A stretch of DNA of 64,000 bases from Fasciola hepatica (taxonomy: Eukaryota; Platyhelminthes; Trematoda; Plagiorchiida; Fasciolidae), in the NCBI GenBank assembly GCA_948099385.1, contig CANUEZ040000209.1, forward strand, positions 2,232,001 to 2,296,000, given 5' to 3'. Made by a program: the position numbers and the translations under genes. Below are positions 37,743 through 50,450 of this stretch, one piece after another (the stretch's first letter is position 1; the number at the start of each line of letters is the position of its first letter). The notes beneath the pieces are model-generated. The model searched no databases. It had not been told where the DNA came from and saw only the letters and a list, made by a program, of their open reading frames with translations.

Positions 37743-38589
37743 TTGTGATTTCGGTGTTCGACTGACATTCGTTCACCCCAACCCTTGTTCGTGTCCCCGT
37801 GTGGGCTCTGTCCATGTGCAATGCTCATGATTCCCTTAGCGGATCAAACAGCTGTACAGTGCTTCCATCATTTTCAATGGTCAGTTCAGTGTTCAAGCTG
37901 CATGGAGAATCATATTATACAAATCTACTCTGCTACTGCTCTATTGCATTGTATGAGCAATCTGTGTGGATTGTTCATAAGGGAATGCCTTGGTTTTACT
38001 TAGGCCCATAAATAGAGAAGTGATGGAACATAGGATTGGATCGGTGTGCGAGAATTTGGTTGTTACCGTTCAAAGCGAAAGCGAAAGCCGAAGCCAATTT
38101 GGGGATAGTGCCATATCATGTATTGTATATGTTGAACAAAGCGTTGAGACCCATATCGGATAGCCTTGTGGTTTGGGTGTTCGACTGACATTCGTTCACC
38201 CCAACCCTTGTTCGTGTCCCCGTGTGGGCTCTGTCCATGTGCAATGCTCATGATTCCCTTAGCGGATCAAACAGCTGTACAGTGCTTCCATAATTTTCAA
38301 TGGTCAGTTCAGTGTTCAAGCTGCATGGAGAATCATATTATAAAATCTACTCTGCTACTGCTCTATTGCATTGTGTGAGCAATCTGTGTGGGGATTGTTC
38401 ATAAGGGAATGCCTTGGTTTTACTTAGGCCCATAAATAGTGAAGTGATGGAACATAGGATTGGATCGGTGTGCGAGAATTTGGTTGTTACCGTTCAAAGC
38501 GAAAGCGAAAGCCGAAGCCAATTTGGGGATTGTGCTATATCATGTATTGTATATGTTGAACAAAGCGTTGAGACCCATATCGGATAGCC
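37743..38589 (+). repeat. Satellite monomers 89-90
   Basis: Starts are 37743 and 38166. Monomer 89 is an A-type 423-bp copy whose tail reads ggggatagtgccatatc. Monomer 90 is G-type with attataaaatc, GGGG and a private aaatagtgaag. The gccatatc form seen here is found in the tails of many of the next 20 monomers. Confidence 0.91.
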
Positions 38590-41554
38590 TTGTGGTTTGG
38601 GTGTTCGACTGACATTCGTTCACCCCAACCCTTGTTCGTGTCCCCGTGTGGGCTCTGTCCATATGCAATGCTCATGATTCCCTTAGCGGATCAAACAGCT
38701 GTACAGTGCTTCCATAATTTTCAATGGTCAGTTCAGTGTTCAAGCTGCATGGAGAATCATATTATACAGATCAACTCTGCTACTGCTCTATTGCATTGTG
38801 TGAGCAATCTGTGTAGATTGTTCATAAGGGAATGCCTTGGTTTTACTTAGGCCCATAAATAGAGAAGTGATGGAACATAGGATTGGATCGGTGTGCGAGA
38901 ATTTGGTTGTTACCGTTCAAAGCGAAAGCGAAAGCCGAAGCCAATTTGGGGATTGTGCCATATCATGTATTGTATATGTTGAACAAAGCGTTGAGACCCA
39001 TATCGGATAGCTTTGTGGTTTGGGTGTTCGACTGACATTCGTTCACCCCAACCCTTGTTCGTGTCCCCGTGTGGGCTCTGTCCATGTGCAATGCTCATGT
39101 TTCCCTTAGCGGATCAAACAGCTGTACAGTGCTTCCATCATTTTCAATGGTCAGTTCAGTGTTCAAGCTACATGGAGAATCATATTATACAAATCTACTC
39201 TGAAACTGCTCTATTGCATTGTGTGAGCAATCTGTGTGGGGCTTGTTCATAAGGGAATGCCTTGGTTTTACTTAGGCCCATAAATAGAGAAGTGATGGAA
39301 CATAGGATTGGATCGGTGTGCGAGAATTTGGTTGTTACCGTTCAAAGCGAAAGCGAAAGCCGAAGCCAATTTGGGGATTGTGCTATATCTAGTATTGTAT
39401 ATGTTGAACAAAGCGTTCAGACCCATATCGGATAGCCTTGTGGTTTGGGTGTTCGACTGACAATCATTCACCCCAACCCTTGTTCGTGTCCCCGTGTGGG
39501 CTCTGTCCATGTGCAATGCTCATGATTCCCTTAGCGGATCAAACAGCTGTACAGTGCTTCCATCATTTTCAATGGTCAGTTCAGTGTTCAAGCTGCATGG
39601 AGAATCATATTATACAGATCAACTCTGCTACTGCTCTATTGCATTGTGTGAGCAATCTGTGTAGATTGTTCATAAGGGAATGCCTTGGTTTTACTTAGCC
39701 CCATAAATAGAGAAGTGATGGAACATAGGATTGGATCGGTGTGCGAGAATTTGGTTGTTACCGTTCAAAGCGAAAGCGAAAGCCGAAGCCAATTTGGGGA
39801 TTGTGCCATATCATGTATTGTATACGTTCCACAAAGCGTTGAGACCCATATCGGATAATTTTGTGGTTTGGGTGTTCGACTGACATTCGTTCACCCCAAC
39901 CCTTGTTCGTGTCCCCGTGTGGGCTCTGTCCATGTGCAATGCTCATGATTCCCTTAGCGGATCAAACAGCTGTACAGTGCTTCCATAATTTTCAATGGTC
40001 AGTTCAGTGTTCAAGCTGCATGGAGAATCATATTATACAAATCTACTCTGCTACTGCTCTATTGCATTGTGTGAGCAATCTGTGTGGATTGTTCATAAGG
40101 GAATGCCTTGGTTTTTCTTAGGCCCATAAATAGAGAAGTGATGGAACATAGGATTGGATCGGTGTGCGAGAATTTGGTTGTTACCGTTCAAAGCGAAAGC
40201 GAAAGCCGAAGCCAATTTAGGGATTGTGCTATATCATGTATTGTATATGTTGAACAAAGCGTTGAGACCCATATCGGATAGCCTTGTGGTTTGGGTGTTC
40301 GACTGACAATCATTCACCCCAACCCTTGTTCGTGTCCCCGTGTGGGCTCTGTCCATGTGCAATGCTCATGATTCCCTTAGCGGATCAAACAGCTGTACAG
40401 TGCTTCCATAATTTTCAATGGTCAGTTCAGTGTTCAAGCTGCATGGAGAATCATATTATACAAATCTACTCTGCTACTGCTCTATTGCATTGTGTGAGCA
40501 ATCTGTGTAGATTGTTCATAAGGGAATGCCTTGGTTTTACTTAGGCCCATAAATAGAGAAGTGATGGAACATAGGATTGGATCGGTGTGCGAGAATTTGG
40601 TTGTTACCGTTCAAAGCGAAAGCGAAAGCCGAAGCCAATTTGGGGATTGTGCCATATCATGTATAGTATATGTTCCACAAAGCGTTGAGACCCATATCGG
40701 ATAGCTTTGTGGTTTGGGTGTTCGACTGACATTCGTTCACCCCAACCCTTGTTCGTGTCCCCGTGTGGGCTCTGTCCATGTGCAATGCTCATGATTCCCT
40801 TAGCGGATCAAACAGCTGTACAGTGCTTCCATCATTTTCAATGGTCAGTTCAGTGTTCAAGCTGCATGGAGAATCATATTATACAAATCTACTCTGCTAC
40901 TGCTCTATTGCATTGTGTGAGCAATCTGTGTGGGGCTTGTTCATAAGGGAATGCCTTTGTTTTACTTAGGCCCATAAATAGAGAAGTGCTGGAACATAGG
41001 ATTGGATCGGTGTGCGAGAATTTGGTTGTTACCGTTCAAAGCGAAAGCGAAAGCCGAAGCCAATTTGGGGATTGTGCTATATCATGTATTGTATATGTTG
41101 AACAAAGCGTTGAGACCCATATCGGATAGCCTTGTGGTTTGGGTGTTCGACTGACATTCGTTCACCCCAACCCTTGTTCGTGTCCCCGTGTGGGCTCTGT
41201 CCATGTGCAATGCTCATGATTCCCTTAGCGGATCAAACAGCTGTACAGTGCTTCCATCATTTTCAATGGTCAGTTCAGTGTTCAAGCTGCATGGAGAATC
41301 ATGTTATACAAATCTACTCTGCTACTGCTCTATTGCATTGTATGAGCAATCTGTGTGGATTGTTCATAAGGGAATGCCTTGGTTTTACTTAGGCCCATAA
41401 ATAGAGAAGTGATGGAACATAGGATTGGATCGGTGTGCGAGAATTTGGTTGTTACCGTTCAAAGCGAAAGCGAAAGCCGAAGCCAATTTGGGGATTGTGC
41501 TATATCATGTATTGTATATGTTGAACAAAGCGTTGAGACCCATATCGGATAGCT
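38590..41554 (+). repeat. Satellite monomers 91-97, two-monomer periodicity
   Basis: Starts are 38590, 39013, 39438, 39861, 40284, 40707 and 41132. Monomers 91 and 93 share tacagatcaactctg with gtagattg and a gccatatc tail; 95 repeats gtagattg and gccatatc with ttccacaaag. This gives a local period near 846-848 bp. Oddities: monomer 92 has catgtttccc, agctacatgg and ctgaaactg, and its tail has tatctagtattg; the tail of 93 has cttagcccc, tatacgttcc and cggataatttt; monomer 94 has gtttttcttagg. Confidence 0.91.
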
Positions 41555-43672
41555 TTGTGGTTTCGGTGTTCGACAGACATTCGTTCACTCCAACCCTTGT
41601 CGGTGTCCCCGTGTGGGCTCTGTCCATGTGCAATGCTCATGATTCCCTTAGCGGATCAAACAGCTGTACAGTGCTTCCATCATTTTCAATGGTCAGTTCA
41701 GTGTTCAAGCTGCATGGAGAATCATATTATACAAATCTACTCTGCTACTGCTCTATTGCATTGTGTGAGCAATCTGTGTAGATTGTTCATAAGGGAATGC
41801 CTTGGTTTTACTTAGGCCCATAAATAGAGAAGTGATGGAACATAGGATTGGATCGGTGTGCGAGAATTTGGTTGTTACCGTTCAAAGCGAAAGTGAAAGC
41901 CGAAGCCAATTTGGGGATTGTGCTATATCATGTATTGTATATGTTGAACAAAGCTTTCAGACCCATATCGGATAGCCTTGTGGTTTGGGTGTTCGACTGA
42001 CATTCGTTCACCCCGACCCTTGTTCGTGTCCCCGTGTGGGCTCTGTCCATGTGCAATGCTCATGATTCCCTTAGCGGATCAAACAGCTGTACAGTGCTTC
42101 CATCATTTTCAATGGTCAGTTCAGTGTTCAAGCTGCATGGAGAATCATATTATACAGATCTACTCTGCTACTGCTCTATTGCATTGTGTGAGCAATCTGT
42201 GTGGATTGTTCATAAGGGAATGCCTTTGTTTTACTTAGGCCCATAAATAGAGAAGTGATGGAACATAGGATTTGATCGGTATGCGAGAATTTGGTTGTTA
42301 CCGTTCAAAGCGAAAGCGAAAGCCGTAGGCAATTTGTGGATTGTGCCATATCATGTATTGTATATGTTCCACAAAGCTTTGAGACCCATATCGGATAGCT
42401 TTGTGGTTTGGGTGTTCGACTGACATTCGTTCACCCCAACCCTTGTTCGTGTCCCGTGTGGGCTCTGTCCATGTGCAATGCTCATGATTCCCTTAGCGGA
42501 TCAAACAGCTGTACAGTGCTTCCATCATTTTCAATGGTCAGTTCAGTGTTCAAGCTGCATGGAGAATCATATTATACAAATCTACTCTGCTACTGCTCTA
42601 TTGCATTGTATGAGCAATCTGTGTGGATTGTTCATAAGGGAATGCCTTCGTTTTACTTAGGCCCATAAATAGAGAAGTGATGGAACGTAGGATTGGATCG
42701 GTGTGCGAGAATTTGGTTGTTACCGTTCAAAGCGAAAGCGAAAGCCGAAGCCAATTTAGGGATTGTGCTATATCATGTATTGTATATGTTGAACAAAGCG
42801 TTCAGACCCATATCGGATAGCCTTGTGGTTTGGGTGTTCGACTGACATTCGTTCACCCCAACCCTTGTTCGTGTCCCCGTGTGGGCTCTGTCCATGTGCA
42901 ATGCTCATGATTCCCTTAGCGGATCAAACAGCTGTACAGTGCTTCCATAATTTTCAATGGTCAGTTCAGTGTTCAAGCTGCATGGAGAATCATATTATAC
43001 AAATCTACTCTGCTACTGCTCTATTGCATTGCATGAGCAATCTGTGTGGGGATTGTTCATAAGGGAATGCCTTGGTTTTACTTAGGCCCATAAATAGAGA
43101 AGTGATGGAACATAGGATTGGATCGCTGTGCGAGAATTTGGTTGTTACCGTTCAAAGCGAAAGCGAAAGCCGAAGGCAATTTATGGATTGTGCCATATCA
43201 TGTATTGTATATGTTGAACAAAGCGTTGAGACCCATATCGGATAGCTTTGTGGTTTGGGTGTTCGACTGACATCCGTTCACCCCAACCCTTGTTCGTGTC
43301 CCCGTGTGGGCTCTGTCCATGTGCAATGCTCATGATTCCCTTAGCGGATCAAACAGCTGTACAGTGCTTCCATAATTTTCAATGGTCAGTTCAGTGTTCA
43401 AGCTGCATGGAGAATCATATTATACAAATCTACTCTGCTACTGCTCTATTGCATTGTATGAGCAATCTGTGTGGGGATTGTTCATAAGGGAATGCCTTGG
43501 TTTTACTTAAGCCCATAAATAGAGAAGTGATGGAACATAGGATTTTATCGGTGTGCGAGAATTTGGTTGTTACCGTTCAAAGCGAAAGCGAAAGCCGAAG
43601 CCAATTTGGAAATTGTGCTATATCATGTATTGTATATGTTGAACAAAGCGTTGAGACCCATATCGGATAGCT
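41555..43672 (+). repeat. Five-monomer HOR, copy 1 (monomers 98-102)
   Basis: Starts are 41555, 41978, 42401, 42823 and 43248. The unit opens with the marker cgacagac (41571), followed by cccgaccc plus tacagatc plus a ttccacaaag tail in monomer 99, ccttcg in monomer 100, a gcgttcag tail, and finally a ttggaaattg tail in monomer 102. The tail of monomer 99 is unusually diverged (gatttgatcggtatgcg, gccgtaggcaatttgtgg). Monomer 98 has cttgtcggtgtc. Confidence 0.93.
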
Positions 43673-45789
43673 TTGTGGTTTGGGTGTTCGACAGACATTC
43701 GTTCACTCCAACCCTTGTTCGTGTCCCCGTGTGGCCTCTGTCCATGTGCAATGCTCATGATTCCCTTAGCGGATCAAACAGCTGTACAGTGCTTCCATAA
43801 TTTTCAATGGTCAGTTCAGTGTTCAAGCTGCATGGAGAATCATATTATACAAATCTACTCTGCCACTGCTCTATTGCATTGTATGAGCAATCTGTGTGGA
43901 TTGTTCATAAGGGAATGCCTTGGTTTTACTTAGGCCCATAAATAGAGAAGTGATGGAACATAGGATTGGATCTGTGTGCGAGAATTTGGTTGTTACCGTT
44001 CAAAGCGAAAGCGAAAGCCGAAGCCAATTTAGGGATTGTGCTATATCATGTATTGTATATGTTGAACAAAGCGTTCAGACCCATATCGGATAGCCTTGTG
44101 GTTTGGGTGTTCGACTGACATTCGTTCACCCCGACCCTTGTTCGTGTCCCCGTGTGGGCTCTGTCCATGTGCAATGCTCATGATTCCCTTAGCGGATCAA
44201 ACAGCTGTACAGTGCTTCCATCATTTTCAATGGTCAGTTCAGTGTTCAAGCTGCATGGAGAATCATATTATACAGATCTACTCTGCTACTGCTCTATTGC
44301 ATTGTATGAGCAATCTGTGTGGGGATTGTTCATAAGGGAATGCCTTGGTTTTACTTAGGCCCATAAATAGAGAAGTGATGGAACATAGGATTGGATCGGT
44401 GTGCGAGAATTTGGTTGTTACCGTTCAAAGCGAAAGCGAAAGCCGAAGGCAATTTGGGGATTGTGCCATATCATGTATTGTATATGTTCCACAAAGCGTT
44501 GAGACCGATATCGGATAGCTTTGTGGTTTGGGTGTTCGACTGACATTCGTTCACCCCAACCCTTGTTCGTGTCCCCGTGTGGGCTCTGTCCATGTGCAAT
44601 GCTCATGATTCCCTTAGCGGATCAAACAGCTGTACAGTGCTTCCATAATTTTCAATGGTCAGTTCAGTGTTCAAGCTGCATGGAGAACCATATTATACAA
44701 ATCTACTCTGCCACTGCTCTATTGCATTGTATAAGCAATCTGTGTGGATTGTTCATAAGGGAATGCCTTCGTTTTACTTAGGCCCATAAATAGAGAAGTG
44801 ATGGAACATGGGATTGGATCTGTGTGCGAGAATTTGGTTGTTACCGTTCAAAGCGAAAGCGAAAGCCGAAGCCAATTTGGGGATTGTGCTATATCATGTA
44901 TTGTATATGTTGAACAAAGCGTTCAGACCCATATCGGATAGCCTTGTGGTTTGGGTGTTCGACTGACATTCGTTCACCCCGACCCTTGTTCGTGTCCCCG
45001 TGTGGGCTCTGTCCATGTGCAATGCTCATGATTCCCTTAGCGGATCAAACAGCTGTACAGTGCTTCCATAATTTTCAATGGTCAGTTCAGTGTTCAAGCT
45101 GCATGGAGAATCATATTATACAGATCTACTCTGCTACTGCTCTATTGCATTGTGTGAGCAATCTGTGTGGATTGTTCATAAGGGAATGCCTTGGTTTTAC
45201 GTAGGCCCATAAATAGAGAAGTGATGGAACATAGGATTGGATCGGTGTGCGAGAATTTGGTTGTTACCGTTCAAAGCGAAAGCGAAAGCCGAAGGCAATT
45301 TATGGATTGTGCCATATCATGTATTGTATATGTTCCACAAAGCGTTGAGACCGATATCGGATAGCTTTGTGGTTTGGGTGTTCGACTGACATTCGTTCAC
45401 CCCAACCCTTGTTCGTGTCCCCGTGTGGGCTCTGTCCATGTGCAATGCTCATGATTCCCTTAGCGGATCAAACAGCTGTACAGTGCTTCCATAATTTTCA
45501 ATGGTCAGTTCAGTGTTCAAGCTGCATGGAGAATCATGTTATACAAATCTACTCTGCTACTGCTCTATTGCATTGCATGAGCAATCTGTGTGGATTGTTC
45601 ATAAGGGAATGCCTTGATTTTACTTAGGCCCATAAATAGAGAAGTGATGGAACATAGGATTGGATCGGTGTGCGAGAATTTGGTTGTTACCGTTCAAAGC
45701 GAAAGCGAAAGCCGAAGCCAATTTGGAAATTGTGCTATATCATGTATTGTATATGTTGAACAAAGCGTTCAGACCCATATCGGATAGCT
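43673..45789 (+). repeat. Five-monomer HOR, copy 2 (monomers 103-107)
   Basis: Starts are 43673, 44096, 44521, 44944 and 45367. cgacagac is at 43689, 2118 bp after copy 1. Monomer 104 has cccgaccc, tacagatc, a ttccacaaag tail and the new gaccgatatcgg. Monomer 105 has ccttcg and a private gtataagc. Monomer 106 repeats the monomer-104 type, so one position differs from copy 1. The tail of monomer 107 has ttggaaattg. Confidence 0.93.
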
Positions 45790-47906
45790 TTGTGGTTTCG
45801 GTGTTCGACAGACATTCGTTCTCTCCAACCCTTGTTCGTGTCCCCGTGTGGGCTCTGTCCATGTGCAATGCTCATGATTCCCTTAGCGGATCAAACAGCT
45901 GTACAGTGCTTCCATCATTTTCAATGGTCAGTTCAGTGTTCAAGCTGCATGGAGAATCATATTATACAAATCTACTCTGCCACTGCTCTATTGCATTGTA
46001 TGAGCAATCTGTGTGGATTGTTCATAAGGGAATGCCTTCGTTTTACTTAGGCCCATAAATAGAGAAGTGATGGAACATAGGATTGGATCTGTGTGCGAGA
46101 ATTTGGTTGTTACCGTTCGAAGCGAAAGCGAAAGCCGAAGCCAATTTAGGGATTGTGCTATATCATGTATTGTATATGTTGAACAAAGCGTTGAGACCCA
46201 TATCGGATAGCCTTGTGGTCTGGGTGTTCGACTGACAATCGTTCACCCCAACCCTTGTTCGTGTCCCCGTGTGGGCTCTGTCCATGTGCAATGCTCATGA
46301 TTCCCTTAGCGGATCAAACAGCTGTACAGTGCTTCCATCATTTTCAATGGTCAGTTCAGTGTTCAAGCTGCATGGAGAACCATATTATACAAATCTACTC
46401 TGCTACTGCTCTATTGCATTGTATGAGCAATCTGTGTGGGGCTTGTTCATAAGGGAATGCCTTGGTTTTACTTAGGCCCATAAATAGAGAAGTGATGGAA
46501 CATAGGATTGGATCGGTGTGCGAGAATTTGGTTGTTACCGTTCAAAGCGAAAGCGAAAGCCGAAGCCAATTTGGAAATTGTGCTATATCATGTATTATAT
46601 ATGTTGAACAAAGCGTTGAGACCCATATCGGATAGCTTTGTGGTTTGGGTGTTCGACTGACATCCGTTCACCCCAACCCTTGTTCGTGTCCCCGTGTGGG
46701 CTCTGTCCATGTGCAATGCTCATGATTCCCTTAGCGGATCAAACAGCTGTACAGTGCTTCCATAATTTTCAATGGTCAGTTCAGTGTTCAAGCTGCATGG
46801 AGAATCATATTATACAAATCTACTCTGCTACTGCTCTATTGCATTGTATGAGCAATCTGTGTGGATTGTTCATAAGGGAATGCCTTGGTTTTACTTAGGC
46901 CCATAAATAGAGAAGTGATGGAACATAGGATTGGATCGGTGTGCGAGAATTTGGTTGTTACCGTTCAAAGCGAAAGCGAAAGCCGAAGCCAGTTTGGGGA
47001 TTGTGCTATATCATGTATTGTATATGTTGAACAAAGCGTTGAGACCGATATCGGATAGCTTTGTGGTTTGGGTGTTCGACTGACAATCATTCACCCCAAC
47101 CCTTGTTCGTGTCCCCGTGTGGGCTCTGTCCATGTGCAATGCTCATGATTCCCTTAGCGGATCAAACAGCTGTACAGTGCTTCCATCATTTTCAATGGTC
47201 AGTTCAGTGTTCAAGCTGCATGGAGAACCATATTATACAAATCTACTCTGCTACTGCTCTATTGCATTGTGTGAGCAATCTGTGTGGATTGTTCATAAGG
47301 GAATGCCTTGGTTTTACGTAGGCCCATAAATAGAGAAGTGATGGAACATAGGATTGGATCGGTGTGCGAGAATTTGGTTGTTACCGTTCAAAGCGAAAGC
47401 GAAGGCCGAAGGCAATTTATGGATTGTGCCATATCATGTATTGTATATGTTCCACAAAGCGTTGAGACCGATATCGGATAGCTTTGTGGTTTGGGTGTTC
47501 GACTGACATTCGTTCACCCCAACCCTTGTTCGTGTCCCCGTGTGGGCTCTGTCCATGTGCAATGCTCATGATTCCCTTAGCGGATCAAACAGCTGTACAG
47601 TGCTTCCATAATTTTCAATGGTCAGTTCAGTGTTCAAGCTGCATGGAGAATCATGTTATACAAATCTACTCTGCTACTGCTCTATTGCATTGCATGAGCA
47701 ATCTGTGTGGATTGTTCATAAGGGAATGCCTTGATTTTACTTAGGCCCATAAATAGAGAAGTGATGGAACATAGGATTGGATCGGTGTGCGAGAATTTGG
47801 TTGTTACCGTTGAAAGCGAAAGCGAAAGCCGAAGCCAATTTGGAAATTGTGCTATATCATGTATTGTATATGTTGAACAAAGCGTTCAGACCCATATCGG
47901 ATAGCT
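45790..47906 (+). repeat. Five-monomer HOR, copy 3 (monomers 108-112)
   Basis: Starts are 45790, 46213, 46638, 47061 and 47484. cgacagac is at 45806, 2117 bp after copy 2, with ttctctcc. Monomer 108 has ggatctgtg and ttcgaagcg in its tail; 109 has ggtctgggtg, gaaccatat and ggggcttg; 110 has catccgttc. Part of this copy (45124-46642) matches 47241-48759 with only three mismatches that I found. Confidence 0.94.
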
Positions 47907-50450
47907 TTGTGGTTTCGGTGTTCGACAGACATTCGTTCTCTCCAACCCTTGTTCGTGTCCCCGTGTGGGCTCTGTCCATGTGCAATGCTCATGATTCCCT
48001 TAGCGGATCAAACAGCTGTACAGTGCTTCCATCATTTTCAATGGTCAGTTCAGTGTTCAAGCTGCATGGAGAATCATATTATACAAATCTACTCTGCCAC
48101 TGCTCTATTGCATTGTATGAGCAATCTGTGTGGATTGTTCATAAGGGAATGCCTTGGTTTTACTTAGGCCCATAAATAGAGAAGTGATGGAACATAGGAT
48201 TGGATCTGTGTGCGAGAATTTGGTTGTTACCGTTCGAAGCGAAAGCGAAAGCCGAAGCCAATTTAGGGATTGTGCTATATCATGTATTGTATATGTTGAA
48301 CAAAGCGTTGAGACCCATATCGGATAGCCTTGTGGTCTGGGTGTTCGACTGACAATCGTTCACCCCAACCCTTGTTCGTGTCCCCGTGTGGGCTCTGTCC
48401 ATGTGCAATGCTCATGATTCCCTTAGCGGATCAAACAGCTGTACAGTGCTTCCATCATTTTCAATGGTCAGTTCAGTGTTCAAGCTGCATGGAGAACCAT
48501 ATTATACAAATCTACTCTGCTACTGCTCTATTGCATTGTATGAGCAATCTGTGTGGGGCTTGTTCATAAGGGAATGCCTTGGTTTTACTTAGGCCCATAA
48601 ATAGAGAAGTGATGGAACATAGGATTGGATCGGTGTGCGAGAATTTGGTTGTTACCGTTCAAAGCGAAAGCGAAAGCCGAAGCCAATTTGGAAATTGTGC
48701 TATATCATGTATTATATATGTTGAACAAAGCGTTGAGACCCATATCGGATAGCTTTGTGTTTTGCGTGTTCGACAGACATTTGTTCATACCAACCCTTGT
48801 TCGTGTCCCCGTGTGGGCTCTGTCCATGTGCAATGCTCATGATTCCCTTAGCGGATCAAACAGCTGTACAGTGCTTCCATAATTTTCAATGGTCAGTTCA
48901 GTGTTCAAGCTGCATGGAGAATCATATTATACAAATCTACTCTGCTACTGCTCTATTGCATTGTATGAGCAATCTGTGTGGGGATTGTTCATAAGGGAAT
49001 GCCTTGGTTTTACTTAGGCCCATAAATAGAGAAGTGATGGAACATAGGATTGGATCGGTGTGCGAGAATTTGGTTGTTACCGTTCAAAGCGAAAGCGAAA
49101 GCCGAAGCCAGTTTGGGGATTGTGCTATATCATGTATTGTATATGTTGAACAAAGCGTTGAGACCGATATCGGATAGCTTTGTGGTTTGGGTGTTCGACT
49201 GACAATCATTCACCCCAACCCTTGTTCGTGTCCCCGTGTGGGCTCTGTCCATGTGCAATGCTCATGATTCCCTTAGCGGATCAAACAGCTGTACAGTGCT
49301 TCCATCATTTTCAATGGTCAGTTCAGTGTTCAAGCTGCATGGAGAACCATATTATACAAATCTACTCTGCTACTGCTCTATTGCATTGTATGAGCAATCT
49401 GTGTGGGGCTTGTTCATAAGGGAATGCCTTGGTTTTACTTAGGCCCATAAATAGAGAAGTGATGGAACATAGGATTGGATCGGTGTGCGAGAATTTGGTT
49501 GTTACCGTTCAAAGCGAAAGCGAAAGCCGAAGCCAATTTGGAAATTGTGCTATATCATGTATTATATATGTTGAACAAAGCGTTGAGACCCATATCGGAT
49601 AGCTTTGTGGTTTGGGTGTTCGACAGACATTTGTTCACTCCAACCCTTGTTCGTGTCCCCGTGTGGGCTCTGTCCATGTGCAATGCTCATGATTCCCTTA
49701 GCGGATCAAACAGCTGTACAGTGCTTCCATAATTTTCAATGGTCAGTTCAGTGTTCAAGCTGCATGGAGAATCATATTATACAAATCTACTCTGCTACTG
49801 CTCTATTGCATTGTATGAGCAATCTGTGTAGATTGTTCATAAGGGAATGCCTTGGTTTTACTTAGGCCCATAAATAGAGAAGTGATGGAACATAGGATTG
49901 GATCGGTGTGCGAGAATTTGGTTGTTACCGTTCAAAGCGAAAGCGAAAGCCGAAGCCAGTTTGGGGATTGTGCTATATCATGTATTGTATATGTTGAACA
50001 AAGCGTTGAGACCGATATCGGATAGCTTTGTGGTTTGGGTGTTCGACTGACAATCATTCACCCCAACCCTTGTTCGTGTCCCCGTGTGGGCTCTGTCCAT
50101 GTGCAATGCTCATGATTCCCTTAGCGGATCAAACAGCTGTACAGTGCTTCCATCATTTTCAATGGTCAGTTCAGTGTTCAAGCTGCATGGAGAATCATAT
50201 TATACAAATCTACTCTGCTACTGCTCTATTGCATTGTATGAGCAATCTGTGTAGATTGTTCATAAGGGAATGCCTTGGTTTTACTTAGGCCCATAAATAG
50301 AGAAGTGATGGAACATAGGATTGGATCGGTGTGCGAGAATTTGGTTGTTACCGTTCAAAGCGAAAGCGAAAGCCGAAGCCAGTTTGGGGATTGTGCTATA
50401 TCATGTATTGTATATGTTGAACAAAGCGTTGAGACCCATATCGGATAGCC
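47907..50450 (+). repeat. HOR copy 4 breaking down to a two-monomer period (monomers 113-118)
   Basis: Starts are 47907, 48330, 48755, 49180, 49605 and 50028. Monomers 113-114 are copies of 108-109. The pair type 114-115 (gaaccatat, ggggcttg and a ttggaaattg tail, then a cgacagac monomer with a gaccgatatcgg tail) then repeats as 116-117 at 850 bp. cgacagac thus lies at 47923, 48771 and 49621. Monomer 115 has a private ttgtgttttgcgtg and ttcatacc. Confidence 0.93.

Noticed and set aside
45660..46058. Longest open frame, 132 codons
   Set aside because: It has a TTG start and exists only because one HOR variant removes a TGA; sister monomers keep the stop.
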